A DNA stretch of 7,479 nt, taken from Acetatifactor sp. Its GTDB lineage: Bacteria > Bacillota > Clostridia > Lachnospirales > Lachnospiraceae. Shown here piece after piece: positions 1 to 7,076 of this stretch. The notes beneath the pieces are model-generated. The model saw only the letters and a program-made list of their open reading frames with translations, did not search any database and had not been told where the DNA came from. How positions within the stretch are numbered: the stretch's first letter is position 1; each line of letters opens with the position of its first letter. The DNA lies in NCBI GenBank assembly GCA_024699575.1, contig JAILPF010000579.1:1-7479 (forward strand), given 5' to 3'. Position numbers and translations under genes: made by a program.

Positions 1-127
1 AGTATACTCTGTTACCGGTCTGCTCACTGAAATAATCACTGTAGACCAGTTTTGTCTCCAGGGTAACTTTTTTTACAATCTCGCTCGCTTCCTCAAACTT
101 CTCCAAAGTCAACATCTGTTCAGCCAT
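1..127 (-). CDS. ilvA: Threonine ammonia-lyase-like protein, N-terminal 42 residues only (cut by window edge)
   Basis: Only the first 42 codons lie in the window; the frame is open to base 1. The translation starts MAEQMLTLEKFEEASEIVKK and continues through a TLETKLVYSDYFSEQTG stretch. That matches the usual N-terminus of fold-type II PLP enzymes of the threonine dehydratase (IlvA/TdcB) family, where a helix is followed by 'TPL-x-S' and a conserved 'LSE-x-x-G' segment. These enzymes deaminate threonine to 2-oxobutanoate and ammonia, feeding isoleucine synthesis or threonine catabolism. The PLP lysine and any regulatory domain lie outside the window, so biosynthetic and catabolic forms cannot be told apart. 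The ATG at 127 lies one base after the ftsY stop (TGA-c-ATG), suggesting translational coupling. The only upstream purine-rich stretch is AAGGGCGGA at about 144-136. Met5 is a possible alternative start but has no ribosome binding site of its own. Serine/threonine dehydratases of related type are the main alternative. Confidence 0.72.
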   Translation of the reverse strand, partial: MAEQMLTLEKFEEASEIVKKVTLETKLVYSDYFSEQTGNRVY

Positions 128-128
128 G

Positions 129-1085
129 TCAGGATTCCGCCCTTTCTGTATTATCATCACCAATTTCAAACAAAGCATTTACAAAATCATCTGAATTAAA
201 TTTCTGAAGATCATCTATTGTCTCCCCAACACCGATATACTTCACCGGAACATTTAATTCTGACTGAATGGCAACCGCAATTCCTCCCTTAGCTGTTCCA
301 TCCATTTTTGTAAGAATAATTCCGGTCAAATTGGCAACCTCACCAAACTCTCTTGCCTGTATCAACGCATTCTGCCCGGTAGTCCCGTCGAGAACAATCA
401 GATTCTCGCGATGCGCATCAGGAAATTCTCGATCGATAATGGAATTCATCTTTCGAAGTTCTTCCATCAAGTTCTTTTTATTATGCAGACGCCCTGCAGT
501 ATCAACCAGCAGGACATCAACTCCTCTCGCTCTCGCAGCTCCCACCGCATCATAAACAACACTTGCAGGGTCTGCCCCCTCTACTCCACCAATCATAGGC
601 ACATCTGCTCTTCTGGCCCACTCTGCAAGCTGCTCGCCTGCAGCCGCACGAAAAGTATCAGCAGCGGCAATCAAGACTTTGCGTCCCTGGTCCTTCAATT
701 TACCGGCAAGCTTTCCGACTGATGTAGTCTTACCCACACCGTTTACTCCGATTACCATAATGACAGACTTTTTATTTTCAAAATCATATGCAGTCTCATC
801 AACACGCATCTGTTCTCGAATGCTGTCAATCAGTAGTTGCTTGCATTCCTGCGGTTCTTTTAAGTGGCGCTGTTTCACCTCATTTTTTAACCGATCAAGT
901 ATTTCACCGGTAGCATTAATACCGATATCTCCCATAATCAGTATTTCTTCCAACTCTTCATAAAAATCATCATCGATGGAAGAAAAACCATTAAAAACAG
1001 AATCCATTCCGCGAACGATATTATCCCGCGTCTTGGATAAACCCTGTTTCAAGCGCCCAAAAAACCCTTTTTTGTCTTCGCTCAT
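129..1085 (-). CDS. ftsY: Signal recognition particle receptor FtsY
   Basis: SRP receptor GTPase. It docks SRP-ribosome complexes (Ffh plus SRP RNA) at the membrane and passes nascent membrane proteins to SecYEG. At 318 residues it is the short Gram-positive form, without the long acidic A domain of E. coli FtsY. The N-terminal residues 6-25 (KGFFGRLKQGLSKTRDNIVR) form a basic amphipathic helix suited to membrane targeting. A helical N domain follows (about 26-100), then the G domain. All GTPase motifs are present: P-loop GVNGVGKT at 113-120, the DTFRAAA element at 143-149, DTAGR at 195-199, TKMDG at 259-263, and the closing GVGE at 285-288 followed by DLQKF. The start is supported by GAAGGG at 1100-1095, nine bases upstream. 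The gene begins 23 bases after smc and ends one base before the ilvA-like start, so it is probably co-transcribed with both. Ffh is the close paralogue, but the missing M domain and the N-terminal helix favour FtsY. Confidence 0.97.
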   Translation of the reverse strand: MSEDKKGFFGRLKQGLSKTRDNIVRGMDSVFNGFSSIDDDFYEELEEILIMGDIGINATGEILDRLKNEVKQRHLKEPQECKQLLIDSIREQMRVDETAYDFENKKSVIMVIGVNGVGKTTSVGKLAGKLKDQGRKVLIAAADTFRAAAGEQLAEWARRADVPMIGGVEGADPASVVYDAVGAARARGVDVLLVDTAGRLHNKKNLMEELRKMNSIIDREFPDAHRENLIVLDGTTGQNALIQAREFGEVANLTGIILTKMDGTAKGGIAVAIQSELNVPVKYIGVGETIDDLQKFNSDDFVNALFEIGDDNTERAES

Positions 1086-1108
1086 ATAAACTTACCCTTC
1101 TTTATTCT

Positions 1109-4100
1109 TTAATCAGATAAATCCTTATCAATCAAATTGACACTTACAAGTGTTGAAACACCTTTTTCCTGCATCGTGATACCATATAAGCGATCCACCT
1201 GTTCCATTGTACCTCGTCTGTGAGTGATTACAATGAACTGCGTGTTCTTTGTAAGCTTATGCAGATACTTGGCAAATCGACCTACATTGGAATCATCAAG
1301 TGCCGCTTCGATCTCATCCAGCAGACAGAACGGTGAAGGTTTCAGGTTCTGGATTGCAAACAACAGCGAGATGGCAGATAATGCCTTTTCACCACCCGAC
1401 AGTTGCATCATATTCTGAAGCTTCTTTCCGGGTGGCTGAGCAATAATGCGAATGCCTGCCTCCAGAATATCTTCATCCTCCATCAATTCCAGCGTACCTT
1501 TTCCACCTCCGAACAATTCTTTGAATACCTTGTCAAACTCGCGGTTAATCTCAGCAAATTTCTCTGTGAACTGTTTTCTCATTGCAGTATCAAGTTCTTC
1601 AATGATGCCCTCCAGAGTTTTCTGAGCTTCCTGCAAATCATCATGCTGGTTTTTCATAAACGTAAATCTTTCCATCAGGTTCTTATAATCCTCAATTGCA
1701 TTTACATTTACATCACCAAGCTTTTTAATCTGATCCTTCAAGCCGGAAATCTGTTTTTTCATTGCTGACAAGTCTGTCATTTCTTCATCTCTGATAGATG
1801 CAGCGTCACTCAAGGTTATCTCGTACTCATCCCACATGTAATTAATCTGACTTTCAATAGATTCCTCCAAGCGTTCCTTCTGAGCGTTCAAACGATAGAC
1901 TTCTTTATCCAATGCAGTCATACGTTCCGCCATCTCTTCTCTGGTGGTAAAGAAATTCTTCTGCTTTGTAGCCAACTCTTCCTTCTTAGCAATGTCATCC
2001 TTAAGTTTTTTCTCGGATTTGGACTGGTCGTCATGAGAGGCCAAAATAGTTTTCTCAATTTCTATAATATTTTCCTGTTTACGTTCCACCTCACTGGCAT
2101 TTGTCTTTAACGCTTCCAATATCTCATCTAGCTCAGATTGTGATTTTTCAATCTCACCATTGATACGATCCACGTTTGTCTGCTTGAAGGTCTGGGTCTG
2201 ACGCATTTTTTCAACCTTCAAATCCCAGTCAGCCACCTGCGCTGCAGCTTCACTCTCCACCAGACGTTGTTCATCCACTTCTTTCTGATAATCAACAATC
2301 TGTTCCTGTGTAACCTTTTCAAGTTCTTCACTGTCAGCAAGTTCTTTTTGAATGGATTCTTTCCCGTTTTTGATTTCAAAAATCTTGCTTTCTATTTCCT
2401 GCTCTTCCAGTTTCAGGTTTTGAACGCCTTCCACTTCCTCTTCCATACGCTCTTTTGCCTGAGCAATATTCACACGGGCAGTATTTTGTTCAATCGATTT
2501 CTTTTGAATCTCTGTTCTCAAGACCTCAATATCAAGACGAAGCTTGTTGCGTCTATCTTTTGTATCGACAATGTCCTGATTTAGTGCCTCAATCAATTCA
2601 GAGAGTTCCTTAATCTTTTTCTCCAGTTCTTCGATTTCTCTTCTACGTCCAAGAAGGTTACTGTTATTCTTAAATGCACCACCACTGATTGCACCACCGG
2701 GCACTAAAAGTTCTCCTTCCAGTGTGACCATACGAACACCGTAATCAAATTTTCTGGCAATCTTAACAGCATTGTCTACATTATCAACCACAACAATACG
2801 CCCCAGCATGGCTTTTGCCACATTGCGATATTCCTCGTCTATATGTACCAGTTCATCAGCCATTCCGATAGCGCCCTTTTCCTCCAGTGCTTCCGGATTT
2901 TTAAATTCCTGTGGCTTTGTGATACTCGTAAGCGGCAGGAACGTCGCTCTACCAAGACGATTGTCCTTTAAGAAGCGAATCATTTTCTTGGCAGTTTCTT
3001 CATCATCCGTAACAATATTCTGTATGTTACCGCCAAGAGCTGTCTCAATCGCCGTCTCATATTTTTTGTCAACTTTAATAATGTCTGCAACAACGCCAAT
3101 GATTCCTTTCACAGAATCCTTCTGTTCCATAACCTTTTTGACACTGCCGCCATATCCTTCGTAGCGTTCTGTCAGGTTAACCAAGGCTTCCAGCTTTGAC
3201 TTTTCCTGATGAAAAGCAGTCTGTGACTCTCTGAGTTTAGCATCCTTCTCCGTTAATTCCTGTCGAATATCGCCGAGTGTAAGCTCCGTAGCTGCCTGTT
3301 TTTCATTCATCCGGCGCAATTCTTCCGTCACATTCAAGAAGGTCTCTTCCAGCTGCTTAATGGTCTCTTCCCGTGCCGCCTCATCAGATTTTGCTCTCAA
3401 TAGTCTTGAATTCAATTCTGCTTTTCGAATATTAATCTGCTCCATCATTGTATCAAATCGACCCAATTTGGACTTGATGGTTGCCCTGTGATTCAATTCA
3501 TTAATAATTGTGTTTTTTCCGTCTTCGATTAAGTTGTTCAGTTCCTCAATCTTAGCCTGAACTGTCTCCAGATTTGAGCGCACTGAAGAAGCTGTATTGA
3601 CCAGTTCCTGCACCTGATTATCAATCTCGTCTTTTTCAGCCAGAATTCCTTTTTTTTCTTCTTCTTTTGCAGAGATATCCTCCTGCAGAGCATTCTTTCG
3701 ATTATTTAAATGTGTTTCGCTGCCCTTTGCAGAGTTAATCTGTTCTTTCAGGACATTGATTTCTCCCTCTAATTTTCCACGCAAGAGCCCTGTATCCGTC
3801 AAGTTGGTACGAGCCGTTTCAATCGCTTCATCCAACGCCTCAATTTCCGCTTGAATCTGCTCATACTCTTCTTTAATACTTTCGTATTTTTCTGAGGTTT
3901 CCTGTAAATCAGTGCTTGCTATTCCATATTTTTCTTCAACGCTCAAAAGCTGTTCTCTGATACGATTGTTTTCAAGAAGGAATACGTTCACATCAAGCGT
4001 TTTCAGCTCTTCTTTTTTCTTTAAATAAATTTTCGCAACTTCAGACTGTTTCTCAAGAGGTCCAACCTGTTTCTCAAGTTCAGACAGAATATCGTTGACA

Positions 4101-4669
4101 CGGACAAGGTTCTGCTTCTCATTTTCCAGTTTTGCCTGTGCAGCAACCTTGCGGCGTTTGAATTTAACAATTCCGGCAGCTTCGTCGAAGAGTTCTCTCC
4201 TCTCCTCAGGTTTACCGCTCAGAATCTTATCAATCTGTCCCTGTCCGATAATGGAATATCCCTCTTTACCGATACCGGTATCATAAAACAGTTCATTGAC
4301 ATCTTTCAATCTACAGGGAGCACCGTTAATCAGATATTCACTTTCTCCGGAACGGTAAATACGTCTGGCAACGGTAACTTCATCAAAGTCAATTGCCAAT
4401 TGATGGTCAGAGTTATCCAATGTAATTGCCACATATGCGTAGCTTAATGGTTTTCTGGTCTCTGTTCCCGAGAAAATGACATCCTGCATGCTTGCACCAC
4501 GCAGTTGTTTAATTCGCTGCTCACCGAGAACCCAACGAACAGCATCAGCAACATTACTCTTACCGCTTCCGTTCGGTCCAACAATACCGGTTATACCGTT
4601 ATGAAATTGAAAAACAATTTTATTCGCAAATGATTTAAACCCGTGTATCTCAATACTTTTTAAATACAT
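1109..4669 (-). CDS. smc: Chromosome segregation/condensation ATPase SMC
   Basis: Bacterial condensin subunit. An SMC dimer with ScpA and ScpB extrudes DNA loops and organises and separates the chromosome in the nucleoid. The 1186 residues match the family length of about 1,190. The layout is complete: N-terminal head with Walker A GPNGSGKS at 31-38, Q-loop region [10 protein letters not shown] at 141-150 followed by the [12 protein letters not shown] segment, a long coiled coil (about 170-505), the hinge (about 510-665) with the glycine-rich GGAISGG at 658-664, the returning coiled coil (about 670-1015), and the C-terminal head with signature [10 protein letters not shown] at 1090-1099, Walker B FCLLDE at 1114-1119, D-loop ALDD, and switch histidine in ITHRRGTME near 1150. 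The start ATG lies inside the 3' end of rnc (20-base overlap) and has GAGGG at 4683-4679, nine bases upstream; a second AAGGG lies too close to the ATG to serve. There is no frameshift or internal stop. The hinge, coil lengths and head motifs exclude Rad50/SbcC and RecN. Confidence 0.98.
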   Translation of the reverse strand: MYLKSIEIHGFKSFANKIVFQFHNGITGIVGPNGSGKSNVADAVRWVLGEQRIKQLRGASMQDVIFSGTETRKPLSYAYVAITLDNSDHQLAIDFDEVTVARRIYRSGESEYLINGAPCRLKDVNELFYDTGIGKEGYSIIGQGQIDKILSGKPEERRELFDEAAGIVKFKRRKVAAQAKLENEKQNLVRVNDILSELEKQVGPLEKQSEVAKIYLKKKEELKTLDVNVFLLENNRIREQLLSVEEKYGIASTDLQETSEKYESIKEEYEQIQAEIEALDEAIETARTNLTDTGLLRGKLEGEINVLKEQINSAKGSETHLNNRKNALQEDISAKEEEKKGILAEKDEIDNQVQELVNTASSVRSNLETVQAKIEELNNLIEDGKNTIINELNHRATIKSKLGRFDTMMEQINIRKAELNSRLLRAKSDEAAREETIKQLEETFLNVTEELRRMNEKQAATELTLGDIRQELTEKDAKLRESQTAFHQEKSKLEALVNLTERYEGYGGSVKKVMEQKDSVKGIIGVVADIIKVDKKYETAIETALGGNIQNIVTDDEETAKKMIRFLKDNRLGRATFLPLTSITKPQEFKNPEALEEKGAIGMADELVHIDEEYRNVAKAMLGRIVVVDNVDNAVKIARKFDYGVRMVTLEGELLVPGGAISGGAFKNNSNLLGRRREIEELEKKIKELSELIEALNQDIVDTKDRRNKLRLDIEVLRTEIQKKSIEQNTARVNIAQAKERMEEEVEGVQNLKLEEQEIESKIFEIKNGKESIQKELADSEELEKVTQEQIVDYQKEVDEQRLVESEAAAQVADWDLKVEKMRQTQTFKQTNVDRINGEIEKSQSELDEILEALKTNASEVERKQENIIEIEKTILASHDDQSKSEKKLKDDIAKKEELATKQKNFFTTREEMAERMTALDKEVYRLNAQKERLEESIESQINYMWDEYEITLSDAASIRDEEMTDLSAMKKQISGLKDQIKKLGDVNVNAIEDYKNLMERFTFMKNQHDDLQEAQKTLEGIIEELDTAMRKQFTEKFAEINREFDKVFKELFGGGKGTLELMEDEDILEAGIRIIAQPPGKKLQNMMQLSGGEKALSAISLLFAIQNLKPSPFCLLDEIEAALDDSNVGRFAKYLHKLTKNTQFIVITHRRGTMEQVDRLYGITMQEKGVSTLVSVNLIDKDLSD

Positions 4670-5363
4670 ATCCCTTATCCCTCAAAAGCAACAATGCCTG
4701 ATATGCCGCCTGTTGCTCAGCTGCTTTTTTTGTTCTTCCCTGTCCTTTTCCAAGACTTTCCTGTTCCATGAATACTTCTGCGACAAAAGTTTTATCATGT
4801 TCCGGTCCGCTCTCCTCCAAGAGCTCATAATGAAATTCCTTTTTTAATTTCCCCTGTATCAGCTCCTGCAAATTGCTTTTGCTATCATAGAACAGTACTT
4901 TATCCTCAAGGTCCGACAGGATGAACCGATGAATAAACGCTCTGGCAGGCTCCATTCCGCCATCCAGATAGATTGCACCGATAACTGCCTCCATCACATC
5001 GGAAATAATACTGTCACGCTTCCTTCCACCTGTGGACTCCTCACCTTTTCCCAGCCGGATAAATTGTCCCAGTTCCAAGTCTTTCGCACAAAAAGCCAAC
5101 GCCGGTTCACACACCATAGACGCGCGCATTTTAGTAAGTTCACCCTCGGGCACTTCCGGATGCTCTCTGTATAAGAAATCACTGGACACCAGTTCCAGCA
5201 CAGCATCTCCAAGAAACTCCAGGCGCTCATAATGTCCTTGCTTATTAATCTTTTGTTCGTTGGTATAAGAACTGTGAGTGGTCGCCCTCTTTAAAAGCGC
5301 AATATCATTAAAATGATAGCCGACTCTGTTTTCTAATAGTTCCAAAGTATATCCTTCAACCAT
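4650..5363 (-). CDS. rnc: Ribonuclease III
   Basis: Double-stranded-RNA endonuclease that processes rRNA precursors and other structured RNAs; in Bacillus subtilis it also matures the SRP RNA, a functional link to ftsY in the same cluster. The 237 residues fit the family. The endonuclease domain (about 5-150) holds the signature ERLEFLGDAVL at 46-56, with the metal ligands expected at E46, D53, D122 and E125 (the last two in DVMEAVIGA). The C-terminal double-stranded-RNA-binding domain (about 160-228) begins SKSNLQELIQ and ends with the basic GQGRTKKAAEQQAA helix. The start ATG at 5363 has GGAAGGA at 5376-5370, six bases upstream. The gene lies 79 bases after acpP, beyond a strong terminator, and its last 20 bases overlap the smc start. 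This is a full-length class I RNase III. The Mini-III form lacks the RNA-binding domain and is excluded. Confidence 0.98.
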   Translation of the reverse strand: MVEGYTLELLENRVGYHFNDIALLKRATTHSSYTNEQKINKQGHYERLEFLGDAVLELVSSDFLYREHPEVPEGELTKMRASMVCEPALAFCAKDLELGQFIRLGKGEESTGGRKRDSIISDVMEAVIGAIYLDGGMEPARAFIHRFILSDLEDKVLFYDSKSNLQELIQGKLKKEFHYELLEESGPEHDKTFVAEVFMEQESLGKGQGRTKKAAEQQAAYQALLLLRDKGYVFKKY

Positions 5364-5389
5364 TACTTATCCTTCCGATTACTCCCTGT

Positions 5390-5429
5390 AAAAAAACAAG
5401 TATTCCTGAATAGCCATTCAGGAATACTT
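5390..5429 (-). terminator. Intrinsic terminator after acpP
   Basis: On the minus strand a perfect 14-bp stem (5429-5416 paired with 5411-5398, arm AAGTATTCCTGAAT) closes a four-base GGCT loop. After a single G comes an uninterrupted run of seven T at 5396-5390. It lies 13 bases after the acpP stop codon. The plus-strand side has no T run after the stem, so it should work in one direction only, ending the plsX-acpP transcript. It separates acpP from rnc even though these genes are often neighbours in Firmicutes. Confidence 0.92.
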
Positions 5430-5442
5430 ATCAAGGCAGGTC

Positions 5443-5673
5443 TTAGTTCAATGCACCTTTGATCAATTCAACAGCTTCTTCAACAGTGGAAATCTTCTCT
5501 GCTTTTTCTGCAGGAATTTCGATATCAAATTCTTCCTCGATTCCCATAATAATCTGAAATACATCCAATGAATCTGCTCCAAGGTCATCCATAAATGTTG
5601 TATCCGGTGTAATCTCATCCGGATCAACATTCAATACTTCCGCAATAACTTTTTTTAATTTTTCTAATTCCAT
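5443..5673 (-). CDS. acpP: Acyl carrier protein
   Basis: Small acidic carrier of growing fatty acyl chains for type II fatty acid synthesis, acting in the cytoplasm. At 76 residues it has the standard length. Ser35 in the GADSLD motif (residues 32-37) is the expected 4'-phosphopantetheine attachment site. It is followed by the helix-II acidic run IEEEFDIEIP, and the C-terminus is ISTVEEAVELIKGALN, as in housekeeping ACPs. The ATG at 5673 has GAAGGA at 5686-5681, seven bases upstream. It starts 18 bases after the plsX stop, and the pair is probably one transcript that ends at the terminator just downstream. PlsX consumes the acyl-ACP that this protein carries, so the pairing makes functional sense. 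A carrier protein for a polyketide or D-alanyl pathway is unlikely given the neighbours. Confidence 0.96.
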   Translation of the reverse strand: MELEKLKKVIAEVLNVDPDEITPDTTFMDDLGADSLDVFQIIMGIEEEFDIEIPAEKAEKISTVEEAVELIKGALN

Positions 5674-5691
5674 TATCTGTTCCTTCTTTCC

Positions 5692-6708
5692 TTAATCTTC
5701 CAATATGATTTTTTCTTTAATTTTTTCATTAATCTTCTGCTCTTTAAAAGCAATACATTGTAATATTGAATTTTTGATTTCAACAGCCTTACTGCTTCCA
5801 TGTGTTTTTACAACAAGCCCATTTAAACCAAGCATAGGTGCTCCACCATATTCTTCCGTGTTAAATGTCTTAAGCGTCTGCTTTAAGGCAGGTTTTACGA
5901 GCAGTGCGCCAATCTTGCTTCTAAGTGATGACATCATTCCATTTTTCACTTTCTTAAGCAAAATTGTCCCGACACCTTCATACATTTTCAGAATGACATT
6001 TCCCACAAAGGCTTCACAAACAATTACATCGGCAACGCCCAGTGGTACGTCCCTCGCTTCCACGCTTCCAATGAAATTAATCTCAGGGCAATTTTTCAAC
6101 AGAGGAAAGGTCTCCTTAACAAGTGCATTCCCTTTCTCTTCTTCGGCACCAATATTCACAATACCTACTCGTGGGTTAGCCACCCCCATGACGCTCTCCA
6201 TGTAAACGCTTCCCATTTTGGCAAACTGAACTAAATGGGATGGTCTGGCATCTACGTTAGCTCCACAGTCTATCAAAAGACTGACACCCTTTGGAGCATC
6301 TGTCGGAATCAACGGAGCAAGAGGTGGTCTCTCCACACCTTTTATACGTCCGACAATCACCTGTCCTCCCACAAGTACAGCTCCTGTACTTCCGGCAGAA
6401 ACGAACGCATCACAGGTTCCTTCCTTAACCATGTACATGGACTTGACAATCGAAGAATCCTTTTTCTTGCGAATTGCCATCACAGGAGGCTCTGACATCT
6501 CAATGACCTCTTCAGCATGAACCACTTCAACCTGAGAGGCATCATATTGGTAATTCTTAAGTTCCTCTCTGATTACCGGTTCACGTCCAACCAAGAATAC
6601 TTTCACACGCTTGTCTTCATTGATGGCTTCAACAGCGCCCTTGATTATCTCACGCGGTGCATTGTCTCCACCCATAGCATCTACAGCTACATTAACCATC
6701 TCTGCCAT
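5692..6708 (-). CDS. plsX: Phosphate acyltransferase PlsX
   Basis: Converts acyl-ACP and inorganic phosphate to acyl-phosphate, the donor used by the membrane enzyme PlsY for the first acylation of glycerol-3-phosphate in phospholipid synthesis. PlsX is a peripheral membrane protein. The 338 residues match the family. Recognisable blocks in order: VDAMGGDNAP at 9-18, VSAGSTGA at 103-110, LIDCGANVDA at 145-154, NIGAEEEKGN at 185-194, FIGSVEARD at 212-220, AFVGNV at 233-238, and the C-terminal YGGAPMLGLNG at 287-297 with KTHGSS at 301-306. Several are variants of the commoner forms (for example SAGSTGA in place of SAGNTGA), which I take as lineage variation. The start at Met1 is chosen because GGAAGGG at 6725-6719 lies ten bases upstream; Met4 would be too distant. 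A promoter lies directly upstream and acpP follows 18 bases downstream. Confidence 0.97.
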   Translation of the reverse strand: MAEMVNVAVDAMGGDNAPREIIKGAVEAINEDKRVKVFLVGREPVIREELKNYQYDASQVEVVHAEEVIEMSEPPVMAIRKKKDSSIVKSMYMVKEGTCDAFVSAGSTGAVLVGGQVIVGRIKGVERPPLAPLIPTDAPKGVSLLIDCGANVDARPSHLVQFAKMGSVYMESVMGVANPRVGIVNIGAEEEKGNALVKETFPLLKNCPEINFIGSVEARDVPLGVADVIVCEAFVGNVILKMYEGVGTILLKKVKNGMMSSLRSKIGALLVKPALKQTLKTFNTEEYGGAPMLGLNGLVVKTHGSSKAVEIKNSILQCIAFKEQKINEKIKEKIILED

Positions 6709-6718
6709 GATATCTTTT

Positions 6719-6725
6719 CCCTTCC
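6719..6725 (-). promoter_or_regulatory. Ribosome binding site of plsX
   Basis: GGAAGGG on the minus strand lies ten bases before the ATG at 6708. The spacing is slightly long but favours Met1 over the in-frame Met4. Confidence 0.7.
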
Positions 6726-6730
6726 GCTTC

Positions 6731-6763
6731 TTAGTATTCTAAATACCTATTTAACTATACTAA
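6731..6763 (-). repeat. Nested inverted repeats from the -10 box into the plsX leader
   Basis: The outer arms TTAGTAT (6763-6757) and ATACTAA (6737-6731) are exact reverse complements separated by 19 bases. Inside them, TAAATA (6753-6748) and TATTTA (6745-6740) form a second exact pair around a two-base GG centre. The two pairs are concentric to within about half a base. The set covers the -10 box and the predicted start of transcription, a typical place for a repressor operator. It could also fold weakly as an AT-rich hairpin in the leader RNA. Binding by any protein is inference. Confidence 0.5.
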
Positions 6764-6782
6764 ACCACCTAGTAAAAATCAA
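6754..6782 (-). promoter_or_regulatory. Sigma-A-type promoter for plsX-acpP
   Basis: On the minus strand, -35 TTGATT (6782-6777) and -10 TATAGT (6759-6754) are separated by exactly 17 bases. These match four of six (TTGACA) and five of six (TATAAT) consensus positions. Transcription would start near 6747, giving a leader of about 39 bases before the plsX ATG. It lies 62 bases downstream of the rpmF terminator's T run, so plsX-acpP is likely an independent transcription unit. Confidence 0.75.
6758..6774 (-). promoter_or_regulatory. 17-bp inverted repeat in the promoter spacer (candidate operator)
   Basis: TACTAGGTGGTTTAGTA has exact 5-bp inverted arms (TACTA/TAGTA) around a seven-base centre. 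It fills most of the spacer and takes the first two bases of the -10 box. The length (17 bp), position and target gene are like those of operators for the lipid regulator FapR, which controls plsX in Bacilli. The bases do not clearly match the FapR consensus as I remember it, and the central bases are not symmetric, so the regulator is not identified. Confidence 0.4.
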
Positions 6783-6843
6783 GATATTTTTCGTTTCCTT
6801 TTTTGAGTGTAATTACGAAGCATATCGCATAACGTACAAACTG

Positions 6844-6871
6844 AAAAAAGGCTTTTCCATACGGAAAAGCC
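6844..6871 (-). terminator. Intrinsic terminator after rpmF
   Basis: On the minus strand, a perfect 9-bp stem (GGCTTTTCC with GGAAAAGCC, 6871-6863 and 6858-6850) closes the loop GTAT. Six T follow at 6849-6844. It begins 23 bases after the rpmF stop and should end the DUF177-rpmF transcript before the plsX promoter. Confidence 0.92.
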
Positions 6872-6894
6872 CTGCTTTCATGTTGAATATAAAA

Positions 6895-7074
6895 TTAGTC
6901 AACGCTGACAACCTGCTTCTTGTTGTAAGAACCGCAAGCTTTACAAACTCTGTGAGGCATCATGAGAGCGCCGCATTTGCTGCACTTTACTAATGTAGGA
7001 GCACTCATTTTCCAGTTTGCTCTTCTCTTATCTCTTCTACCTTTGGAAGATTTATTCTTAGGACAAATAGACAT
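6895..7074 (-). CDS. rpmF: 50S ribosomal protein L32 (four-cysteine form)
   Basis: Small protein of the large ribosomal subunit. This 59-residue reading frame translates as MSICPKNKSSKGRRDKRRAN followed by WKMSAPTLVKCSKCG, then MMPHRVCKACGSYNKKQVVSVD in two steps. The basic N-terminus with the RRDKRRA motif is the L32 hallmark. Two CxxC pairs (C31/C34 and C44/C47) form the zinc-ribbon, so this is the zinc-binding (C+) version, not the cysteine-free paralogue that some bacteria use under zinc shortage. The MSICPK opening, in place of MAVPK, is a variant I associate with Clostridia. The ATG at 7074 has a near-perfect AAGGAGGTG seven bases upstream (core), located inside the last codons of the preceding gene, and starts two bases after that gene's stop. 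The gene is followed by a terminator. Confidence 0.96.
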   Translation of the reverse strand: MSICPKNKSSKGRRDKRRANWKMSAPTLVKCSKCGALMMPHRVCKACGSYNKKQVVSVD

Positions 7075-7076
7075 CG

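Noticed and set aside
1109..4669. A defence-type SMC-like ATPase (Wadjet JetC, RecN or SbcC-like)
   Set aside because: Full-length SMC with canonical hinge and head motifs, in the conserved rnc-smc-ftsY order, and no defence partner genes nearby.
4994..5230. 78-codon minus-strand frame inside rnc
   Set aside because: It is an alternative frame wholly within an intact rnc, with no domain or ribosome binding site of note.
5407..5434. Possible rnc promoter TTGATA-N16-TATTCA
   Set aside because: The -35 is good but the -10 matches only three of six positions and lies within the terminator stem, so transcription from it would start in the hairpin's second arm. Too weak to annotate.
6709..6843. 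Riboswitch or structured RNA in the plsX leader
   Set aside because: The predicted leader is only about 39 bases and AT-rich, too short for a known riboswitch class. The repeats fit a DNA operator better.
268..6993. Many plus-strand open frames of 60-166 codons
   Set aside because: Each lies opposite a well-supported minus-strand gene, lacks a plausible ribosome binding site or recognisable domain, and has composition typical of antisense shadows. The longest (5705-6205 and 6517-6993) run over plsX, and the second also crosses the promoter and terminator gap and rpmF.
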